Numbered from the stretch's first letter, positions 1 to 8,184 are shown. The stretch: DNA of 64,000 nt from Mycobacterium basiliense (GCF_900292015.1 NZ_LR130759.1:3906001-3970000), one strand, 5' to 3'. Translations and numbers: made by a program. The notes: generated by a model not told the origin, from the letters alone.

Positions 1-38
1 TGCTTACCGTCGTCGGCGTGCTCTTCGGTGGCGCTCAT
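1..38 (-). CDS. Start of a downstream gene, probably Rv2483c/plsC-like (partial)
   Basis: Only the first twelve codons lie in the window (MSATEEHADDGK). The ATG overlaps the TGA of the upstream acyltransferase gene as ATGA, which shows translational coupling in one minus-strand operon. In M. tuberculosis the gene after Rv2484c is Rv2483c, a PlsC-type acyltransferase. The identity here is inferred from gene order alone, since no domain is visible. Confidence 0.5.
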   Translation of the reverse strand, partial: MSATEEHADDGK

Positions 39-1504
39 GAGCCCGACACCGATCGAGTCGCGGAGCCTGCCGGACCGGCGAATGAGGCCGGGACCGCGCG
101 CGGTGCCGGATCACCGGCCAGTGCAAGGATCTCGTTAAAGCCCTCAAGCAGGCACTCGGCGAACAATTCGTCGTTTCGCACCGACGCCCTGTCGTAGCGC
201 ACAGTGATCGTGCACCAACCGCCCCGGGATATCAGCACCACCATCATCGCCACGCCGGGCAGCGGGCCAATACCGTACTGCCGCAATATCTTTGCTCCCG
301 CGATAAAGGTGTCACCGGGGTATACCGGGACATTGCTGGCCTGGACGTCCGAGCCGATCACCGAGCCGCTGATTCCCTCCAGCACCGCCGTGGGCAACAC
401 GCTGAGGACCGGAGCGATAGACCCGACAAAGTTCATTGCGGGCTCATCGCGGCGCTGGGTCATCTGCGCCCGGATCTTCTTCATCCGGGCTATCGGATCG
501 ATCGTGCCGAGGGGAGCCGCCAGATTGACGCCGGTGAATCGGTTCCCGCCGGCCGCATCGGCGTCGGCCCGCAAGTTCACCGGCACTGCCATCGGCAACG
601 TGCTGATGGGCATGCCAAGCCTCTCGTGGTACCGCCGCAGAGCACCACAAAGGCCGGCGAGGTATGCGTCGTTGATCGACCCGCCGCCGGCCTTGGCAGC
701 CTGGTGTAGTTCAGAAAGCCGGATGTCAATCGCCTCGGTGCGGGTGGTCAGGCTGCGTCGGCGCAGTAGCGGCGACGGCTCCGCGGCGCGGTTCATCACC
801 CGCACGCTGGACAGGGCGTAGCTGACAATCCCCGACACGGTAGCTGCCGGGTCCAAGACCGCACGACCGGCCACCGATACCGCCCCGGACAGTGCACCGA
901 CAACGCCGCCGACAAGGGCGATGGGCAGGTGGTTAAGACCTTGGCGCATCAAGTCGTTCGGCGAAAGATCCTGCGGAATGGGCTGCGGCGGCGTGGGCCT
1001 CGGCGGCGGATCCCGCTCCAGGTCGTAAATCTGGGCGAACATCTCTACGCCGCCCACCCCATCGGTGACGGCATGGCTGACGTGCAGCAGGGTCGCAGCC
1101 GTGCCGTCGGCCAAGCCCTCGACCAGCGTGGCAGTCCACAACGGCCGCGATATGTCCAGCGGTGACTGCAAGATCACTTCGGCGAGGTCGAATACTTCGC
1201 GCAGGGTGCCGGGTTCGGCGACGCGCACCCGGCGCACATGGAAGTCGAGGTTGAAATCGGGATCGACCACCCAGCGCGGCGCCGCGGTCGGCAGCGTCGG
1301 AACGACGACCTTCTGTCGTAGCCGCAACACTCGTCTCGAGGCGTTCTCGAACCGCGCCCGGAAGCGGTCCCAGTCCGGTGTGCCGTCGAGAAGTTCGAGC
1401 GCCATGATCCCCGAACGGGTCCGTGGATTGGCCTCGCCACGATGCATCAAATAGTCGACCGGCCCCAGCTCATCGGACAATCCAACGGCCTCAACCATGA
1501 TCAC
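35..1504 (-). CDS. WS/DGAT-family acyltransferase (Rv2484c-like)
   Basis: This 489-aa protein belongs to the wax ester synthase/acyl-CoA:diacylglycerol acyltransferase family, which esterifies acyl-CoA to diacylglycerol or fatty alcohol for storage lipid. The N-terminal WES acyltransferase domain carries the active-site region around residues 141-149 (HVSHAVTDG). The catalytic His144 and the DG are present, but the first His of the usual HHxxxDG is Ser143, as in several weakly active mycobacterial paralogues. A C-terminal DUF1298 region follows. Length matches Rv2484c (about 490 aa). Two Met codons sit at the start (residues 1 and 3) and either could be used. It is coupled by ATGA overlap to the next gene. 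Catalytic activity is uncertain because of the altered motif. Confidence 0.88.
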   Translation of the reverse strand: MIMVEAVGLSDELGPVDYLMHRGEANPRTRSGIMALELLDGTPDWDRFRARFENASRRVLRLRQKVVVPTLPTAAPRWVVDPDFNLDFHVRRVRVAEPGTLREVFDLAEVILQSPLDISRPLWTATLVEGLADGTAATLLHVSHAVTDGVGGVEMFAQIYDLERDPPPRPTPPQPIPQDLSPNDLMRQGLNHLPIALVGGVVGALSGAVSVAGRAVLDPAATVSGIVSYALSSVRVMNRAAEPSPLLRRRSLTTRTEAIDIRLSELHQAAKAGGGSINDAYLAGLCGALRRYHERLGMPISTLPMAVPVNLRADADAAGGNRFTGVNLAAPLGTIDPIARMKKIRAQMTQRRDEPAMNFVGSIAPVLSVLPTAVLEGISGSVIGSDVQASNVPVYPGDTFIAGAKILRQYGIGPLPGVAMMVVLISRGGWCTITVRYDRASVRNDELFAECLLEGFNEILALAGDPAPRAVPASFAGPAGSATRSVSGS

Positions 1505-1725
1505 GACCCCGCGTGGGCCGGATAACTCGATGCGCCAAGTCTGTCACCGCCGAACAAGCCTCCTGCTCAGCTCCGTCTACCCGATTTGCCAACACAACGC
1601 TAGTCCGGTTGACGCGGTGGTGAAAGTGAGGATCGACTCAGTCGAGTGGGCGCCGCGGGCCGTCCGACACGAGCTGCCGGCGAGCAATCGAGTTGGAAAG
1701 CCCCCGGTCCTGCGGCCCACTCGAG

Positions 1726-2991
1726 TTAGCTGGCCGACGTCGCCGACAGCCGCGACGACCCCAGCAACGAGCCGGTCCGCCGACCGTAGACAACCCCCAG
1801 GAAGTCGGCGACGGCGTTGGCCGTCAGCCGGGATCGGACCGTAGGGGTGATGTCGAAAGCGTGGTGGGCATTGGCGAGCTCGGCATAGGCGACCGTGTCC
1901 GCTCCCGCATCCCGCAACGCATCGCAGAAAGCTCGAGCCTGAGCGCTCGGGATCAGCTGATCCCGCTCGCCGTGCAGCACAAAAAAAGGCGGCGCGTCCC
2001 GGTGCACGTACGAGATTGGCGAAGCGGCTTTGAACTGCTCAGGATCTTCGGCATAGCGCGTCTTCATCACGAAGTGCTCGAGGAACGGCAGCATCATCTC
2101 GTGCATGTTGTCCAGGTCGGTGAAGTCGTAGACACCGTAGTACGGCGCCACCGCCTGGACAGTCGTGTCGGAGTTTTCGAACCCAGGCTGGAAGGCCGGG
2201 TCGTTGGGGGTCAACGCAGCCAGGGAAGCCAGGTGCGCACCGGCCGAACCGCCGGTGATGGCGATGAAATCGGGGTCTCCGCCGTAGTCGGCGATATTCT
2301 CGCGGACCCACGCAATCGCCCGTTTGACATCGATGACGTGTGCCGGAAATGCGCAGCGTGGGCTCTTGCTGTAATTGATCGAGACGCAGATCCAGCCCAG
2401 TTGCACCATGCGACTCATCAATGTGTAGGCCTGCGGACGTTTACCGTTGACCGCCCATGCTCCCCCGGGGACCTGGATCAGCACCGGCGCGCGGCGGCCC
2501 GGCGCCAGATCCGGCCGACGCCAGATGTCGAGCAAATGTTCGCGTCCACCCGGACCGTAGGAGATGTCTGAGGTCTGCGCCGCATAGCGTCGGCGGGGCC
2601 CGGACGGCAGCAGACCGCCCCGTCGCTCACCCTCGGACGGTTCGCCGGTCGGGTGCGCCACCAGGTCGCGGAAATCCGGTCCCAGTGACTCCTCGAGCGC
2701 CGCCGCCAGGGTCGAGTCGGCACGCTGGGCTGCCCACGCGGTGCCGTATCGGCCGATCGCCGGCGGCGATACCCGCGACAGTGCATGCCCCGTCACCACG
2801 TGCAGCGGAAATTCTGTGGTTACCCAGCCGGCGACCCAACCCAGGGCGAACGGCGAGCCCCTAAGCAGCAGGGCTCCGGAGCGAATGGTGTCTTTGGCGT
2901 CGGCCGCAAGCTGCGCTCCGTGGCGCAGCGCCTCAGCGCCGGCCCGCGAGCACCGCGATGTAACACTGGCCATGCACATTACAAAGCCCAC
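1726..2991 (-). CDS. lipQ: Carboxylesterase/lipase LipQ
   Basis: A 421-aa alpha/beta-hydrolase of the hormone-sensitive-lipase-like carboxylesterase group, the same length as LipQ (Rv2485c). A long N-terminal helical region of about 130 residues precedes the hydrolase domain. An oxyanion-hole motif VPGGAW lies near residues 174-179, the nucleophile Ser249 lies in GGSAG, and an Asp in HGERDQ and a His in NAHHAF near the C-terminus complete a plausible triad. It probably hydrolyses short-chain esters or lipid-derived substrates. It is separated from the upstream WS/DGAT gene by about 220 bp with no gene, so it may have its own promoter. Confidence 0.9.
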   Translation of the reverse strand: MGFVMCMASVTSRCSRAGAEALRHGAQLAADAKDTIRSGALLLRGSPFALGWVAGWVTTEFPLHVVTGHALSRVSPPAIGRYGTAWAAQRADSTLAAALEESLGPDFRDLVAHPTGEPSEGERRGGLLPSGPRRRYAAQTSDISYGPGGREHLLDIWRRPDLAPGRRAPVLIQVPGGAWAVNGKRPQAYTLMSRMVQLGWICVSINYSKSPRCAFPAHVIDVKRAIAWVRENIADYGGDPDFIAITGGSAGAHLASLAALTPNDPAFQPGFENSDTTVQAVAPYYGVYDFTDLDNMHEMMLPFLEHFVMKTRYAEDPEQFKAASPISYVHRDAPPFFVLHGERDQLIPSAQARAFCDALRDAGADTVAYAELANAHHAFDITPTVRSRLTANAVADFLGVVYGRRTGSLLGSSRLSATSAS

Positions 2992-3165
2992 CCCTCGACG
3001 TCAGGCACACGCTTCATTGCGGTTAACGGCCGATTACCAGCCGGTGTTGTACGTGTGTCGAGGCTCACACCATAACCGATTTTTGGCGCAGGGGAAGACT
3101 TTTCGCCCCCGTTGTGTCGCCGAATCTGATCTTGACTTGCCGTTGGATAGACTGACCTGCACATT

Positions 3166-3239
3166 GCCTCCGTAGCTCAGGTGGATAGAGCAAGGGCCTT
3201 CTAATCCCTAGGTCGCACGTTCGAGTCGTGCCGGGGGCG
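3166..3239 (+). tRNA. tRNA-Arg (anticodon UCU)
   Basis: A full cloverleaf can be drawn. The acceptor arm pairs 3166-3172 with 3232-3238, with one U-G pair. The D arm is GCTC/GAGC, the anticodon loop 3198-3204 reads TCT at the anticodon, and the T arm is GCACG/CGTGC around TTCGAGT. CCA is not encoded. The last anticodon-stem pair is a C-U mismatch (3197/3205). The 3' end of this gene is repeated at 6312-6349, so it is the probable integration site of the adjacent island. Confidence 0.92.
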
Positions 3240-3240
3240 C
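3203..3240 (+). repeat. attL-like direct repeat inside the tRNA-Arg 3' end
   Basis: A stretch from the anticodon stem to the end of the tRNA is repeated at 6312-6349 with two G-to-A differences. Direct repeats of a tRNA 3' end are the usual attachment-site footprint of tyrosine-integrase elements. Confidence 0.75.
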
Positions 3241-3544
3241 AACCAAAGTGGCAGGTCAGCCCGCTACTTAGCCGGTCTATAGTTTGCTGGCGTTCGGCAC
3301 CTCTGCCTGTGTCCACACTTCGTCCACAGTTTCGCGCTTTGCCGCGCATCATCAAGTTCAATGCGCACCATCCCAGCCAGGTGTGACGCCCCGATCCACC
3401 GAAACGGTGTCGGTACCTCTAGCTATATTGACCGCCTGCCAAATCACGTCCGCTGGCTGTTCAAGGCCAACACGGGACACGTCATCAACGCCGATCCAAC
3501 CTTTGTTGGCCCAAAGTCGCGCCACCTTCCGCGTCGGGCAATGA

Positions 3545-3562
3545 ATGGGGCTGCTGCGGGAT
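3545..3562. repeat. 18-bp direct repeat flanking the IS remnant (copy 1)
   Basis: The 18-mer ATGGGGCTGCTGCGGGAT occurs here, two bases before the left IS end, and again at 4512-4529, 19 bases beyond the right end. Both copies read DPAAAP/NPAAAP in a minus frame, so the IS region may lie inside a duplicated host segment. Confidence 0.6.
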
Positions 3563-3576
3563 TCTGTGACAGTTCC

Positions 3577-4100
3577 TCAGGCGGCCTTGTTGGCCGTCTG
3601 GGTCATGATGGCTTCGGATTCGATGGGGGTCAATCGGCCCAAGCGGGTTTGTCGTCGGCGTCGGTGGTAGGTGCGTTCGATCCAGGTGACGATCGTGATG
3701 TGGAGGTCCTCGCGGCTGGCCCAGCGTTGGCGGTCCAAAACGTTGCGTTGCAGCAGGGAGAAGGAGTTCTCCATGGCGGCGTTGTCTCCGGCGGGGCCGA
3801 CCTGTCCCATGCAGCCGAGCATCTGATGCGCCGCAGGGACTGCTAGAGCTTGCGGCAACGAAATGGACCGCCCCTGTCGGTATCTAGCGTGCGGCCAGCG
3901 ACGGTGCCACCGCTGCGGGACACGGCGGATTCGCAGGGCGTCGACGGCCAGCTACGAGGTCATCCGCTCGGCGATGGCGTAACCCACGATCCGGTTGGAC
4001 CACACGCGGATGCTCGGTGATATCGCTGAGCCACAACCTATCCGGTCGCGGCGCGGTGAAATCGCGGCGCAACCAAGACCCGACACGAGACCACCACCGG
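3577..4100 (-). pseudogene. IS3-family OrfB (DDE integrase) fragments
   Basis: Two pieces of an rve-type transposase remain. One, near 4000-4100, reads DFTAPRPDRLWLSDITEHP, the start of the integrase core with its first catalytic Asp. The other, 3577-3800, is the C-terminal part containing GDNAAMENSFSLLQ, with the last catalytic region, and RTYHRRRRQTRLGRLTP. Most of the DDE core between them is deleted. Confidence 0.75.
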
Positions 4101-4442
4101 TACCCTGATCGGGGCCACCGGCTGCTGCCAGCTCCTTCACGACGGGTAGAACCTTTCCCGGTAGCAATCCGCACGCCAGATAGACCGCCGCCTTGCGCAG
4201 GACCTCGTTCTCCTGCTCCAACAACCGATTACGCCGCGTCAAATCCCGATTCTCCCGCAGCACATCCGGCGCGGCGACCGACTTCGGATCTTCCTCGGCA
4301 TCAGCGGCGCGAAGCCACGAATTCGACGTGGTCTGGCGAATTCCTAAGTCATGAGCGACCTGCTCCACTGACACCCCAGGGCCACACTCACGCGCAACCC
4401 GCACCACGTCACGACGGACCCCCCAGAGTAGGGCTTAGACAC
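3952..4442 (-). pseudogene. IS3-family OrfA, frameshifted
   Basis: The helix-turn-helix/leucine-zipper protein of an IS3 transposase. Reading from a GTG at 4442 gives an N-terminus beginning (V)SKPYSG, which is IS3-like. The frame is then lost near 4415-4420, and the next frame continues with DVVRVARECGPGVSVEQVAH and an HTH region. It then runs through the coiled coil RENRDLTRRNRLLEQENEVL. The end runs into unrelated frames. It cannot give a functional product. Confidence 0.7.
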
Positions 4443-4511
4443 AACGACGTCCTTCCAGCCTGACTGCTCGTCAAGCGACCTCAGATGTCACAGATCCGTG
4501 CAGCAGGCCCT

Positions 4512-4529
4512 ATGGGGCTGCTGCGGGAT
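4512..4529. repeat. 18-bp direct repeat flanking the IS remnant (copy 2)
   Basis: Exact second copy of the repeat at 3545-3562. See that entry for its relation to the IS remnant. Confidence 0.6.
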
Positions 4530-4559
4530 CGCTGTTGTGTACGTAGGTATAGGCGGCAT

Positions 4560-4900
4560 GCGTGGCCAGGTACCCATCGCCTCCGAAGGCGCGGCCGAAT
4601 GCGCCGCCGCGATGGCCTTTTGGACCACGTCGTCGGCGCGCAGCGCGCGCAACAATGACGCGCTTTTGGGCGCTGCGAAGGTCAAATCGAAGCCGTGCAC
4701 GCTGCGGGTGCCGAAAGCGCGCCCCCGCCCGCCGTTAGGCGCGACACCGTCGTCAAGCCACCGCGTCACTACCGCCGAATCGGCTTCCACACCCGCGCGC
4801 CGCACATCCGTCAAACCCACCAACCGCGCCGCGGTGTGGGTGTCGCCTGCACGCAACCACACTTCCAGCCGCGCCCCGCGGCGCGGGTGGAGAAACGGGA
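4560..4900 (-). pseudogene. MobF (TrwC/TraA-type) conjugative relaxase fragment
   Basis: One minus frame reads a short piece typical of the N-terminal relaxase domain of MobF proteins: GRAFGTRSVHGFDLTF followed by APKSASLLRALRADDVVQKA. The SGFDLTFSAPKS-type motif is the family signature. Sequence upstream of it (toward 4900) also looks relaxase-like, but there is no start, and the frame breaks near 4560. Just beyond, another frame carries HAAYTYVHNSDPAAAP, which I do not recognise. The gene is a relic of a mobilisable or conjugative element and fits the island interpretation. Identification rests on motif recognition only. Confidence 0.6.
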
Positions 4901-4912
4901 AATAACGGTCAG

Positions 4913-6085
4913 CTATCCCCGTCGGCCGGCGCGTTCGCCGAAAGCATCCAGCGCGGCAAGCACTTCCGGCGAACGCCACACTCGGTTGCGAGGTCCGTTT
5001 GTTGTCTCGACGAGGATTCCCGCCTCCGTAAGCGGGTTGAGGTAGCGGTGAGCGTTGGTGGACTCGATACCCAACTCCTCCGCCAGTAGTACGGCGTTCA
5101 CGACTGGACGGCGGGTCAATAGATCGGCGACCTTCCACACCGCGGAGTCGGACCGTGCGGTGATCACGTCGTTCCAGGTTTCCCGGATATCGCGGATATC
5201 GCCGACCAGTTGTCGCCCGTTGGCGATAGCCAGCACGGTGGCCTGCGAGAACCGCTGGACAATCGGCGCGAAGTCACCGTCGCGATAGCTCGTCAACGCG
5301 GCGAAGTACGCGCCCGTGTCGGCCAACAGCCCGGCTGAGACCGGCACCGTGACCTGGCGCGTCAGGCCTTTGTTGCGCAGCAGGGCTTGAACCAGTGCGC
5401 GGCCTGTGCGGCCGTTGCCGTCGGTGAAGGGGTGGATGGTCTCGAACTGGGCATGGCCCACCGCGATCTGCGGCAGCGTAGGGACATCGGCGCGCTGCGT
5501 GAAGGCGATCAGGTCACCAATCGCCCCAGGGATCAACTCATAGCGCGGGCCGACAAACGTCGCGCCGATCGGGGTGGACCCACCACCGATCCACACTGGC
5601 TCGGTGCGGAATTCGCCTGGCGTATGGCGTGGCTCATTGACCATCAACGCGCGGTGCATCGCCCGGATAGCATCGGCGTCAACGGTGTCGGACAGAGCGA
5701 CTGCTGCTTGCATCGCAGCGGTGTTGGCAACGATCAGCTCAGCGTTACGCTTGGCCTTGCCACCGGACAACTCTGCTTCGCCGATTGCGCGCGCTGATGC
5801 GGTCAAGTTTTCGATCTGCGAACTCGCGGCGGACTCCGACCGAAGCAACACCGCAGCAAACGGTGCAATCTCGCCGCCCAGTTCGGCGTCGAAACGTGCG
5901 ATCTCGTGGCTGGCCGCCTCTGCGTCTGCTAACACCGCTGGCGGCAGATCTAGCACCAAGTCGGCAATGCTGACTGGCACAGCGGGGTGGTAGGTGCCGT
6001 ACTTTGGCAGAGTCCCACTCGCGTACCGCCTCCCCTGCGGTTCCCAACGAACGTTCTCGTAGGCGACAGGGCGAAGTGAGGTCAT
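4913..6085 (-). CDS. Fic-domain protein (predicted AMP-transferase), intact
   Basis: A 390-aa Fic protein of the class with an N-terminal inhibitory helix. The inhibitory motif SSQIEN (S/T-x3-E-N/G type) is near residue 88, followed by the Fic_N region and the catalytic loop HPFTDGNGRTGR near residues 217-228 (His and both Gly/Arg positions intact). The last about 100 residues form a winged-helix-like C-terminal domain. Fic proteins usually transfer AMP to hydroxyl groups of target proteins, and the target here is unknown. It is the only intact gene in the island. An inverted repeat just upstream (6096-6125) suggests autoregulation or control by a partner. No antitoxin gene is visible beside it, consistent with the built-in inhibitory motif. 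Confidence 0.88.
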   Translation of the reverse strand: MTSLRPVAYENVRWEPQGRRYASGTLPKYGTYHPAVPVSIADLVLDLPPAVLADAEAASHEIARFDAELGGEIAPFAAVLLRSESAASSQIENLTASARAIGEAELSGGKAKRNAELIVANTAAMQAAVALSDTVDADAIRAMHRALMVNEPRHTPGEFRTEPVWIGGGSTPIGATFVGPRYELIPGAIGDLIAFTQRADVPTLPQIAVGHAQFETIHPFTDGNGRTGRALVQALLRNKGLTRQVTVPVSAGLLADTGAYFAALTSYRDGDFAPIVQRFSQATVLAIANGRQLVGDIRDIRETWNDVITARSDSAVWKVADLLTRRPVVNAVLLAEELGIESTNAHRYLNPLTEAGILVETTNGPRNRVWRSPEVLAALDAFGERAGRRG

Positions 6086-6095
6086 GGGTCGATTC

Positions 6096-6125
6096 TAACT
6101 TCATTTATTCGATTAAGTGAAGTTA
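6096..6125. promoter_or_regulatory. Inverted repeat in the fic promoter
   Basis: TAACTTCA (6096-6103) and TGAAGTTA (6118-6125) form a perfect 8-bp inverted repeat with a 14-bp AT-rich spacer. It starts 11 bases upstream of the fic ATG, where an operator would sit. No regulator is known. Confidence 0.5.
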
Positions 6126-6311
6126 AGAGGCGGGGTTGACTTCAGTTACCGCAAGGGTGATCCTCGCGCGAAATCCGGCCCAAAGATTCCTCCGATGGGC
6201 ACCTCTTGCGACCACGTTAACAACGGCTGGTTTGGCGTCAGCGTCGGTCAGTACAACATTGCCGGCAGCACTTCGCTGCCCTTCAAGAACTCGTCGGCAC
6301 CCGAAATCACA

Positions 6312-6349
6312 AATCCCTAGGTCGCACGTTCGAGTCATGCCGGGGGCAC
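6312..6349 (+). repeat. attR-like duplicate of the tRNA-Arg 3' end
   Basis: This copies 3203-3240 of the tRNA-Arg gene with two substitutions. It lacks the acceptor 5' half, D arm and anticodon arm, so it is not a tRNA gene. It marks the distal boundary of the 3.1-kb island. Confidence 0.75.
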
Positions 6350-6960
6350 TGATCATCCTGCGAGACGAGTGTTTCGGCTGATACGTGACAGTTATTTCAG
6401 TTGATTCTTGACGCTCGCGAGGACCAGGTCGTCCAACGCGCCACAAACCCGGGGGTTCGGTCGAAGTGGCATTCTCCCGGTCGGCCGCCCCGTTACGAAC
6501 TGCGGAGACAGCATCAGTGCCCACAATCTCGGGTTGCGGTTTCCTATTCGCGACGACCGGGTCAATACCCGGGCACGACGCGGGCAACGAACGAGAACAA
6601 ATCAACGGGCCGTCGGCGCCGCGGATCGGCTCAATCGCAGCCGGAATCGGAACAGGAATGTCGACGACTAACCATCCTGGCGCCACGACCAGCAACGGGC
6701 ACTGAAAGTGCACGTCAGAGCCGATTTTGGGCCGGAGATCACCCTGGCCCACCTCGGGTTTGACGTCGCCAATCCGCGCCATCGTTAGCCGTCGAAAAAA
6801 CGTTGTTCCCGGACCCGTGCGGCAATGCTAGTTTTTGATCAGAACGAACCGGACTTCAGATTTCCTCGGGAAGGTCCTTCGCCTATGCATGATCGCCGCG
6901 GCTCATCCAGGAGTTCTGATCATCGCTTGGAATCGGCTGTATGTGATTCAACGTTTTTGA
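6350..6960. other. Stretch without a recognisable gene
   Basis: About 600 bp between the attR-like repeat and the next gene. A minus frame starting at 6782 stays open through it and reads a proline-rich sequence (LVVDIPVPIPAAIEPI, then GIDPVVANRKPQPEIVG) before running into the tRNA-derived repeat. It could be a decayed gene, but I recognise no family and see no convincing start signal. Confidence 0.4.
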
Positions 6961-6970
6961 GGGAGTCGAA

Positions 6971-7312
6971 ATGAAGTTGAACCCCATTCGCTTCGGCACT
7001 GCGATATTGGGTTGTGCTGCAGCCATTGTGTTTCCCACCGCGGTGGCCAGCGCCGATCCACCTGACCCGCACCAGCCGGACATGACGAAGGGCTGGTGCC
7101 CGGGTGGTCGATGGGGTTGGGGCGAGCTAGCCGTGTGCGACGGCGAGAAGTACCCCGACGGGTCGTTTTGGCACCAGTGGATGAAAACCTGGATGGTCGG
7201 CCCTCAGTTCTACTACGACTGCGTCAGCGGCGACGAGCCTCTCCCCGGCCCGCCACCGCCCGGTGGCTGCGACGGGGCGATTCCGCCCGAACCTGCCCCT
7301 CCCGCGGCCTGA
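6971..7312 (+). CDS. Small secreted mycobacterial protein of unknown function
   Basis: A 113-aa protein with a clear Sec signal peptide: MKLNPIR, a hydrophobic core AILGCAAAIVFPTAV, then an ASA cleavage site before DPPDPHQP. The mature part of about 85 residues is rich in Trp, Pro and Gly and has four Cys. It includes CPGGRWGWGELAVCDGEKYPDG-type sequence followed by SFWHQWMKTW and a Pro-rich tail. I recall similar short secreted proteins in other mycobacteria, but no function. A GAGGGAG ribosome-binding site precedes the ATG. The Cys pairs probably form disulfides outside the cytoplasm. Confidence 0.75.
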   Translation: MKLNPIRFGTAILGCAAAIVFPTAVASADPPDPHQPDMTKGWCPGGRWGWGELAVCDGEKYPDGSFWHQWMKTWMVGPQFYYDCVSGDEPLPGPPPPGGCDGAIPPEPAPPAA

Positions 7313-7485
7313 CCGCGGCTGGCCGCTCCAGGACACCGGTTGGCGCCTGGACTTGGGTGGCGGGTGACGATTAGCGGCGTCGAGTGGCCACGCAACCTGC
7401 CGGGGCGGAGTGGGCGTTTCGCGGAAGCTCTTTGATCTTGCCTAGACGCTATGGGCTGGTTTCAATTTCGGCACCATGCTCCGGA

Positions 7486-8184
7486 TCAATCCTTACCGTG
7501 CGCGCGACGTCCGTACTCGGCAAGCGCATTCTCGAAGCGTTCGCGGGTGAAGTCGGGCCACAGTTCATCGACGAACAGCAGTTCGGCGTACGCCGCGTGC
7601 CAGAGAAAGCCGTTGGATAGACGCCTATCGCCACCGGTGCGAATGACCAGATCGAGATCGCGCATTTCCGGCGCACACAGCAGCCGCCGAAATACTTCCT
7701 CGCCGCCACCCTGGTAGCGCTGTGCGGCGTCCAGCAGCTCTTGACGGCCCCCGTAGTTGAGCCCGAAGAACAGATCCATGCGGCTGTTGTGCGCGGTGCC
7801 GGCTTCGGCGCGATCCACCGCGTCAGACATATCCTGCGGCAGCCCATTGCGCGATCCCACCACCCGCAACCGGACGCCCCAAGGCCCCAGCAGCTGGATA
7901 CCCTGATCGAATAGGGCCGCCATGATGCTCATGAGGGTGGCGACCTCCTCGGCTGAACGCATCATGTTATCAACGGAGAAGGTGAATAGGGAAAGCTGCT
8001 CGATGCCCAGTTCGCAGGCATCGCGAACACGTTTGAGTGCGACCTTGCCCCCAGCCAGATGGCCTTCCATCGCAGAGAGCCCGCGTCGGGTGGCCCAGCG
8101 CGCGTTCCCGTCGGTGTAGATGGCCACGCAGCGCGGTGGCTGCTGGGCTGTTGCCCCTGACTGCTGATGGTCGAGCTGGTGCAT
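7486..8184 (-). CDS. Divergent cis-prenyltransferase (UppS family)
   Basis: A 232-aa protein of the undecaprenyl-diphosphate-synthase fold, which condenses isopentenyl diphosphate onto an allylic diphosphate in Z configuration. The catalytic Asp25 is present in YTDGNARWA, and GHLAG follows at residues 41-45. Other signature positions are altered. The usual ENWxRP is DNMMRSAEE near residue 72. The usual RTSGExRxSNFxxWQ is RTGGDRRLSNGFLWH (182-196), with WPDF nearby. The changes suggest an unusual substrate or product, for example an irregular or short isoprenoid, and not the essential lipid-carrier enzyme. It stands alone, flanked by secreted-protein genes. Function beyond prenyl transfer is inference. 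Confidence 0.82.
   Translation of the reverse strand: MHQLDHQQSGATAQQPPRCVAIYTDGNARWATRRGLSAMEGHLAGGKVALKRVRDACELGIEQLSLFTFSVDNMMRSAEEVATLMSIMAALFDQGIQLLGPWGVRLRVVGSRNGLPQDMSDAVDRAEAGTAHNSRMDLFFGLNYGGRQELLDAAQRYQGGGEEVFRRLLCAPEMRDLDLVIRTGGDRRLSNGFLWHAAYAELLFVDELWPDFTRERFENALAEYGRRAHGKD

Larger units (their letters stand above)
3565..4492 (-). mobile_element. Degraded IS3-family insertion sequence
   Basis: The remnant is about 930 bp, shorter than an intact IS3-family element (1.2-1.5 kb). Its ends read TGTGACA at 3565-3571 and TGTCACA at 4486-4492, a short terminal inverted repeat with the usual TG...CA ends. Flanking GATTC (3560-3564) and GATCC (4493-4497) could be an imperfect target duplication. 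Inside, on the minus strand, are an orfA-like part and two separate pieces of an orfB integrase. An internal deletion and frameshifts make it inactive. Confidence 0.72.

Noticed and set aside
3065..3361. Minus frame reading TTRTCDLGIRRP-type sequence
   Set aside because: This peptide comes from the reverse strand of the tRNA-Arg gene, a common false ORF; the same applies to the TRTCDLGI sequence near 6312-6349.
6312..6349. Second tRNA-Arg gene
   Set aside because: Only the 3' part is present. No acceptor 5' strand, D arm or anticodon arm can be formed.
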